Source: Aureimonas sp. ME7 (GTDB lineage Bacteria > Pseudomonadota > Alphaproteobacteria > Rhizobiales > Rhizobiaceae). Taken from it: a DNA stretch of 64,000 bases. A program made the translations under genes and the position numbers. Below the pieces are notes generated by a model, which saw only the letters and a list, made by a program, of their open reading frames with translations, ran no database searches and had not been told where the DNA came from. This document shows positions 55,618 through 64,000 of this stretch, one piece after another (position 1 is the stretch's first letter; the number at the start of each line of letters is the position of its first letter). The stretch is taken from contig NZ_CAJCKW010000002.1 of assembly GCF_903970965.1 (NCBI RefSeq), positions 540,597 through 604,596 on the forward strand, written 5' to 3'.

Positions 55618-55961
55618 TGAACGCGCCGTTTCCCAGCGATACGGCGCTGACCTCGGCGCAGCTTCTGGCGCGCGTGGCAACGGAACTTGCCGCGCTCGCC
55701 CAGCTGGTTCGGGATCTCCCCTCCCCCGGCGGCTCCCTCGACGCCGCCGCGCTGGCGAAGGCCCAGGACCAGGATCTCGCCGAGCAGACGCTTCGGGAGC
55801 TTTCGGCCTTCCTCCATGCCAGCGCGCCCCATTTCGACGCCGAGACCCGACGAGACTTGTCGGGTCCGCTGTCCGAGGTTCGCCTCGCGAAACTTGCGCA
55901 AAGCTTGACTGGTTGCTTGGCCGCTACGCCGGAAACTTCCGGCGACATCGACTTCTTCTGA
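55617..55961 (+). CDS. cheT: CheT-like small protein (CheZ-type phosphatase candidate)
   Basis: The 114-residue, mostly helical protein sits immediately after cheD, as cheT (orf10) does in Sinorhizobium meliloti and Agrobacterium. Asp53 and Gln57 form a DxxxQ motif (DLAEQ), the catalytic pattern of CheZ-family phosphatases that act on CheY-P. The C-terminus is acidic and hydrophobic (GDIDFF), compatible with a CheY-binding tail like that of CheZ. The assignment rests on position, length and motif; the sequence identity with known CheT could not be measured. Confidence 0.65.
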   Translation: MNAPFPSDTALTSAQLLARVATELAALAQLVRDLPSPGGSLDAAALAKAQDQDLAEQTLRELSAFLHASAPHFDAETRRDLSGPLSEVRLAKLAQSLTGCLAATPETSGDIDFF

Positions 55962-56069
55962 TCGCTTCGCCCGGCCAAGGTCCCGGCCGTCCGGCCGTTC
56001 ATCGAAGCGTAAGTAATTCGTGTAAGATTTATCTTTAATCATCCACTCCGCGCGAGAGGGAAGACACAA

Positions 56070-56432
56070 GTGAAGACGATCCTGACAGTCGACGACTCGC
56101 GCACCATGCGCCAACTCTTGAACGGCGCCTTGAGCGACGCGGGCTTCTCGGTGGTGCAGGCCGAGGACGGCGTCCACGGTCTGGAAGTTCTCGAAGGCTG
56201 CGAGCCCGACGTGATCGTCACCGACGTGAACATGCCGCGCATGGACGGCCTCACCTTCATCGAGCGCCTGCGGGCCGATGCCGGCCGCCGGGCCATCCCG
56301 ATCCTCGTCCTCACCACCGAGAACGACGCCGCCAAGAAGGCGCGCGCCAAGGCCGCCGGCGCCACCGGCTGGATCGTGAAGCCCTTCGACGCTCGCAAGC
56401 TCGTCGACGCGATCAACCGCGTCGCGCCCTGA
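56070..56432 (+). CDS. cheY1: Response regulator CheY (CheY1 type)
   Basis: The 120-residue receiver has ILTVDDSRTMR, Asp52 in VIVTDVNMPRMDG, the switch Thr in VLTTEND, and Lys in WIVKPFDARKL. It lies just upstream of cheA, the place of cheY1, which in Sinorhizobium acts as a phosphate sink. It has its own 108-nt upstream gap with an AT-rich segment, so a separate promoter is possible. GTG start. Confidence 0.93.
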   Translation: MKTILTVDDSRTMRQLLNGALSDAGFSVVQAEDGVHGLEVLEGCEPDVIVTDVNMPRMDGLTFIERLRADAGRRAIPILVLTTENDAAKKARAKAAGATGWIVKPFDARKLVDAINRVAP

Positions 56433-56471
56433 TCTCGAAGCACCGAACACTTTCCTGAAAGGACCTGCACC

Positions 56472-60711
<4,240 letters not shown>

Positions 60712-60746
60712 TCCCCTCCCCCGTTTCCCCTCTCGAACCATCGAAG

Positions 60747-60784
60747 GAGCCGGATCCCCAGTTGGGATCCGGCTCTTTTCGTTT
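60747..60784 (+). terminator. Strong rho-independent terminator of the che operon
   Basis: A 12-bp perfect stem (GAGCCGGATCCC with GGGATCCGGCTC, 60747-60758/60764-60775) with a 5-nt loop is followed by TTTTCGTTTCG. It lies 36 nt past the receptor gene and closes the operon. Confidence 0.92.
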
Positions 60785-61138
60785 CGAAGCCCTATGAAAC
60801 CGGGATGTGAGGAACGAGCCTTCTCGTCCTCCCGCTGGAGCGTTCGCTATCCATCCCCATCGCGACCGCGAGGTGTTTCGCGCCATGCGAGCCCGATCGT
60901 GATGCCCGAACCTGCATTTCGTCGTCCTCTCCGCATCGGAATGAGACGCCCACCGGCGAAGCGCCTCTCTTCCAAGCGGATCGCGTCGGCGAGGCAAACC
61001 AAGGAAACGAAAGCTCGGATCCGTCCGCACCGGATGGACCGCTCGTGCCGGTGCCGATAGATGAAAAGGGGTCGGGAACCGCACACGACCCAGCCCCAGG
61101 GCCGGCCTGAGCGCCCGGAAGCGTATCGGAGGTTTTCC
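60785..61138. other. 354-bp intergenic stretch ahead of the SDR gene
   Basis: I see no gene, repeat or clear operator here. Several open frames exist on both strands, but none has native codon bias or a usable start site. It presumably carries the promoter of the following dehydrogenase gene. Confidence 0.5.
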
Positions 61139-61906
61139 ATGTCCCTGAAACTGTTCGATCTGACCGGGCGCATCGTCCTCGTTACCGGCTCCAGCCAGGG
61201 GATCGGCTACTCGCTGGCGCAGGGAATGGGGCGGGCCGGCGCTCGCATCGTCCTGAACGGGCGCCGCGCCGATGCCGTGGTGGCGGCGGCCGAGGCCCTA
61301 CGCGGGGAAGGGATCGAAACCGAAACCGCCGTCTTCGACGTGACCGATCACAAGGCCGTATCGGGGGGGATCGACCGGGTCGAACGGGACATCGGCCCGA
61401 TCGAAGTCCTCGTCAACAATGCCGGCATCCAGAGGCGTTCGCCGCTGGAGGACTATCCGCCCGAGACCTGGCACGAGATCATGCGCGCCAACGTCGATTC
61501 GGTGTTCTTCGCGGGTCAGGCCGCCGCCCGGCACATGATCGCCCGCGGCCACGGCAAGATCATCAACATCGCCAGTCTCCAAGCGCAGGCCGCACGCTAT
61601 TCCATCGCCCCCTACACCGCCACCAAGGGTGCCGTCCTCAACCTGACCAAGGGCATGTGCACGGACTGGGCGCGGCACGGACTGCAGATCAACGCCATCG
61701 GGCCGGGCTATTTCGAGACCCCGTTGAACCAGGCTCTGGTGGACGATCCGAAGTTCACCGAATGGCTGAAGGCTCGCACCCCGACCGGTCGTTGGGGCAA
61801 GGTCGAGGAGTTGCAGGGCGCAGCGATCTTCCTCGCCTCCAGGGCTTCCGACTTCGTCAACGGACAGATCCTCTACGTCGACGGCGGCGTCCTCGCGACA
61901 CTTTGA
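61139..61906 (+). CDS. Gluconate 5-dehydrogenase-like SDR
   Basis: The 255-residue SDR has the NAD(P) motif VTGSSQGIGYSLAQGMGRAGA, the NNAGIQRRSPLED segment, the Ser/Tyr/Lys triad in NIASLQAQAARYSIAPYTATKGAVLNLTKG, and a C-terminal FVNGQILYVDGG. Sequence flavour (FDLTGRIVLVTGSS..., NAGIQRR, TGRWGKVEEL) is that of IdnO/Gno gluconate 5-dehydrogenases, which interconvert gluconate and 5-ketogluconate. GGAGG 6 nt ahead fixes the ATG at 61139. No gluconate kinase or transporter genes lie nearby. Confidence 0.82.
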   Translation: MSLKLFDLTGRIVLVTGSSQGIGYSLAQGMGRAGARIVLNGRRADAVVAAAEALRGEGIETETAVFDVTDHKAVSGGIDRVERDIGPIEVLVNNAGIQRRSPLEDYPPETWHEIMRANVDSVFFAGQAAARHMIARGHGKIINIASLQAQAARYSIAPYTATKGAVLNLTKGMCTDWARHGLQINAIGPGYFETPLNQALVDDPKFTEWLKARTPTGRWGKVEELQGAAIFLASRASDFVNGQILYVDGGVLATL

Positions 61907-62204
61907 TCGTCCCTTTCTCCAGCTGCTTCCTCGAAATATCGAGCGCAGCGGCTCGCGTTGCGAATCGTCCCTCCGTTCGAACGCTCGTATCCCCACGCGC
62001 CGTTCGCATCGACGCCGCCACCACAGTCGGTTTCGAACCTCGGCTTGCCCCACCGGCGGCACGATCGCGGCCGAAGGCGCAAACCCGCCACCACAAGCGC
62101 GAATGTCGGAAAACCTCGGTCCGACGAATACCGACCGCGTAAAGCCCGATCCGGCACGGCACGCGTCACACTAGCGAAGGAAATCAGATTGGTGACCGGA
62201 AGAA

Positions 62205-62251
62205 TGGTCGGAGTGGCAGGATTTGAACCTGCGACCCCCTCGTCCCGAACG
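62205..62251 (-). other. tRNA-Pro(CGG) 3' fragment: element attachment site
   Basis: On the minus strand the sequence from 62251 to 62205 reads from CGTTCGGGACGAGG (anticodon loop with CGG and the 3' half of the stem) through AGGGGGTCGC and the T-arm GCAGGTTCAAATCCTGC to CACTCCGACCA. The D-arm and 5' acceptor strand (expected CGGAGTG and GCGCAGCC...) are missing. A tRNA 3' half starting exactly in the anticodon loop is the usual core of a tyrosine-integrase att site. Confidence 0.85.
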
Positions 62252-62318
62252 TGACGCCGCCAAGCCCGAACCCTTGTAGCATAGGGGGTCCGGCCGTTGT
62301 CGAGACCCCCTGAATGCC

Positions 62319-62348
62319 GGTTTGTTCCCGGTGTTTCCACCGGAAACC
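62319..62348 (-). repeat. Inverted repeat downstream of int
   Basis: CCGGTG (62328-62333) pairs with CACCGG (62338-62343) around TTTC, extended by GGTTT (62319-62323) and AAACC (62344-62348) with a bulge. It lies between the att fragment and the int stop. It could be an int terminator or integrase-binding site; there is no U-tract. Confidence 0.35.
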
Positions 62349-62362
62349 TCCGCGGTTCCCTC

Positions 62363-63568
62363 TCAGGCGACCGCGCTCTCCGCGCCGCGCTCGCGCCGGG
62401 AGCGGCCGCGACGATGGCCGGCGCGCCCCTCCGTGAACGCCTTCCCGACGGCCATGTTAGCCTCGGGATGGTCGTGGCCGTACGTCGATATCAAGACGTC
62501 GACGGTCATGCTCATGTAGCCCGCGACCTCGTTCAGGTCCTCGCCTGCCCACAGGAGCCAGCTCGCGCACGTGTGCCGGAAAGTGTGGCGGACGTAGGGG
62601 TGCCCCTCTCCGAAGACATGGTCCATCGCCTTCGACAAGGCCTTCCGGGGGTCGGCCGGCTGCCCGCGATACTCCACGAGCCACTCGCGCTGGACGCGTC
62701 GGCCGTCCTTCAACGAGCCGCGGCGCCACCTCCGCATGTGAGCCAGGAGGCGCCCAGGGATGCGGACGGTGCCCGCCCTCTTGTTCGACTGCTCGACCTC
62801 CTTCGTTCCGAGCCGGTGGTAGACACCGTGCTCCAGATCGACCCAGGGACCGTCCTCCTGGACCGTGAAGCTGGCGTTCCAGATCTTCGCCGAGCGCGAT
62901 CCGGTGTAGAGAGCGGTCAGGATGAACGGGACGAGGTGGCGACGGTGGCGCTTGTCCGTGACGACGCCCTTCTGAACCTCGCGGGCCCGCCAGCAGTACC
63001 ACAGGAGCGTCGCCATCTGTCCCCGATCGAAGTAGGTCAGGCGGCTCCGGTGCTTCGACGGCAGGACGACGACCACGTTCTCGCGCAGGAGACCATTCTC
63101 GGCGTAGAGCCGGATCGCCGCCCTGAAATCCTCGAGCTCGCGACGGGCCGCGCTCTGCGATCCGCGGGCGCGGGCATAAGCCTTGCAGGTGAAGCCGTTG
63201 ACGGCCGACAGCTTGCGGCTCCCCCACCACGCCAGAAGGCGCTCCTGGCGTGCGAGGAATTCCTTCGGCCTGGCGACGTCCACCACGGCCTCCTTGGCGT
63301 AGTATGCGACGACGTCCGCGACCAGGATCTGGCTCGCGGCTAAGTTGGGCTCGGGCTCGGCCTCCTGGTGCTGCTCCGCGAGGTAGTCGGCAAGCTTTGC
63401 CTGAGCCCCAGCAAGGTCCTCCTTGCCGCATCCAGTCCGACGTCGCTTGCCGCGATCGGTGATGACCCAATTGCCGTTGTGAGTGAGCTGCCCCGTCTTT
63501 GCGTTGTACCTGGGCGGTTCCCACTCAAGGCGGGCTGGCAGGGTTGGACGCGGCAAGCGATACTCCAT
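62363..63568 (-). CDS. Tyrosine-type recombinase/integrase of the tRNA-Pro element
   Basis: The 401-residue integrase has an arm-binding N-terminal region (YNAKTGQLTHNGNWVITDRGKRRRTGCG), a core-binding helical domain (about 80-170), and a catalytic domain with the first Arg in ALYTGSRSAKI, the HxxR box in YVRHTFRHTCASWLLW, and the nucleophile Tyr in STYGHDHPE. These are all the required residues. Its 3' end points at the att fragment 112 nt away. The basic Arg-rich tail (RRGRSRRERGAE) is an extension. No ribosome binding site precedes the ATG, which suggests coupling to the upstream gene. Confidence 0.93.
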   Translation of the reverse strand: MEYRLPRPTLPARLEWEPPRYNAKTGQLTHNGNWVITDRGKRRRTGCGKEDLAGAQAKLADYLAEQHQEAEPEPNLAASQILVADVVAYYAKEAVVDVARPKEFLARQERLLAWWGSRKLSAVNGFTCKAYARARGSQSAARRELEDFRAAIRLYAENGLLRENVVVVLPSKHRSRLTYFDRGQMATLLWYCWRAREVQKGVVTDKRHRRHLVPFILTALYTGSRSAKIWNASFTVQEDGPWVDLEHGVYHRLGTKEVEQSNKRAGTVRIPGRLLAHMRRWRRGSLKDGRRVQREWLVEYRGQPADPRKALSKAMDHVFGEGHPYVRHTFRHTCASWLLWAGEDLNEVAGYMSMTVDVLISTYGHDHPEANMAVGKAFTEGRAGHRRGRSRRERGAESAVA

Positions 63569-63810
63569 GAGAGGACATCGGCTTTCGTCACGTACAACGT
63601 GCGGCCGATCCGAGAGGCGATAAGGGAGCCGGAGTGGATGGCCGCGTAGACGGCTTTCTCCGGGACGTTTTCCAGCTGCGGGAGCCAGAAGGCGTCCTGC
63701 AGCGGTATGAGCGTGTCGGCCGAGGCGTTGTCGATGTACCCCGGGCGCAGATCGATGACGTCGACGACGAGCTGGAACATCTCGCCCCCGCGGGGCGGCG
63801 TGTTCTGCAT
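63340..63810 (-). CDS. Excisionase/AlpA-like helix-turn-helix protein overlapping int
   Basis: Residues about 45-90 of this 156-codon frame fit a MerR/AlpA-type helix-turn-helix: ENVPEKAVYAAIHSGSLIASRIGRTLYVTKADVLSW. Short proteins of this kind are excisionases encoded just before int. The frame overlaps int by 229 bp, and codon bias there favours int, so the true stop is unexpected. The start is ambiguous (ATG 63810, or ATG 63780 with GGGGGCGAG just ahead). The overlap could be a frameshift. I regard the HTH as real and the tail as uncertain. Confidence 0.55.
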   Translation of the reverse strand: MQNTPPRGGEMFQLVVDVIDLRPGYIDNASADTLIPLQDAFWLPQLENVPEKAVYAAIHSGSLIASRIGRTLYVTKADVLSWSIACRVQPCQPALSGNRPGTTQRRGSSLTTAIGSSPIAASDVGLDAARRTLLGLRQSLPTTSRSSTRRPSPSPT

Positions 63811-63880
63811 CACCAGAGGTCCAAGACCGGCAACGCGGGCGGCGGCGCCATGGGCGTGGGGCACGGCCGGACGAGTGGTC

Positions 63881-64000
63881 TGCCCCCTGAAAAGTGGTCC
63901 TCCCTGAAGTAGGCTTTCGAGCTGATGGAGGACACGAGAATGGGACAGAAGAAGCACAAGCCGGAAGAGATCGTCGCCAAACTTCGGCAGGTGGACGTGT
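63881..64000 (+). mobile_element. IS3-family insertion sequence, left end (truncated by window)
   Basis: The left inverted repeat begins TGCCCCCTGAAAAGTGGTCC (TG terminus), as in IS3-family elements of the IS407 group. orfA starts 59 nt inside. The right part lies beyond the window. Confidence 0.8.
63940..64000 (+). CDS. IS3-family transposase OrfA, N-terminal part
   Basis: The visible 20 residues (MGQKKHKPEEIVAKLRQVDV) match the start of OrfA of the IS3 family, a helix-turn-helix DNA-binding protein normally joined to OrfB by a -1 frameshift. GGAGG lies 8 nt before the ATG. The gene is cut by the window end. Confidence 0.85.
   Translation, partial: MGQKKHKPEEIVAKLRQVDV

Larger units (their letters stand above)
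62205..64000. mobile_element. Integrated element in tRNA-Pro(CGG), left part (right end outside window)
   Basis: From the 47-nt tRNA-Pro 3' fragment rightwards the window holds a tyrosine integrase, an excisionase-like protein, and an IS3-family insertion. This is the arrangement of an integrative element whose integrase targets a tRNA 3' end. The intact tRNA gene and second attachment site should lie beyond base 64000. Cargo cannot be seen. Confidence 0.75.

Noticed and set aside
61873..62340. 155-codon minus-strand frame across the tRNA fragment
   Set aside because: The VAGSNPATPT-type peptide is the usual artefact of translating a tRNA T-arm.

Overview
The window is about 64 kb of GC-rich (roughly two-thirds G+C) chromosome from an alphaproteobacterium of the Rhizobiales type. 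Several features point there: the Omp25/31-like porin (WTGFYVGG motif), DUF992 and DUF1007 proteins, a che operon of the Sinorhizobium/Agrobacterium kind (CheS- and CheT-like genes, two CheY), a split-subunit transhydrogenase (pntAa-pntAb-pntB), an aa3 oxidase subunit IV, a speF-type leader on a group IV ornithine decarboxylase, and a TTAA-N7-TTAA CtrA-type site. A family such as Aurantimonadaceae is a guess. Nearly all of the window is ordinary core chromosome. Only the last 1.8 kb looks mobile.

Layout. 1-5.4 kb: truncated outer membrane protein, class I aldolase, stress-type membrane protein, TPR lipoprotein, DUF992 protein. 5.4-10.9 kb: pntB-pntAb-pntAa, COX subunit IV, PfpI-like protein, RecX, and a ParA-like protein with an abnormal P-loop. 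11-15.2 kb: glutamine-amidotransferase-like hydrolase, NicO metal exporter with its DUF1007 partner, L,D-transpeptidase, LysR regulator. 15.3-17.6 kb: speF-like leader, ornithine decarboxylase, GNAT. 17.6-21.2 kb: WD40 protein, CobW/COG0523 metallochaperone, creatininase-family enzyme, MarR regulator. 21.2-25.1 kb: LacI regulator with a 2-hydroxyacid dehydrogenase, a beta-barrel protein of no known family, an Inh-like protein. 25.1-30.4 kb: GNAT/esterase pair, KDPG aldolase, otsB-otsA, N-acetylmuramidase. 30.4-32.1 kb: D-amino-acid dehydrogenase under a tandem glycine riboswitch.

32.1-39 kb is a choline and phospholipid-headgroup region: the ugpB-A-E-C glycerol-3-phosphate importer behind a four-repeat Pho box, choline sulfatase betC, and the choline-binding protein choX. 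39.1-46.5 kb holds an RND efflux pair divergent from an osmoprotectant ABC cassette (permease-ATPase-permease) that lacks its own binding protein. 46.5-50.5 kb: a second L,D-transpeptidase, class II photolyase, SDR, DUF2256 protein, diacylglycerol kinase.

50.9-60.8 kb is a complete chemotaxis operon, all on the + strand: cheS-like STAS protein, a stand-alone paralogue of the CheA N-terminal half, cheW, cheR, cheB, cheY2, cheD, cheT-like, cheY1, cheA, and a receptor ending in the CheR/CheB tether NWEEF, closed by a strong terminator. The CheA-like phosphotransfer protein is the most interesting candidate for something not well described.

61.1-61.9 kb encodes a gluconate-5-dehydrogenase-like SDR. 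At 62.2 kb a 47-nt 3' fragment of tRNA-Pro(CGG) marks one end of an integrated element, followed by a tyrosine integrase, a small excisionase-like protein, and the left end of an IS3-family element that runs off the window.
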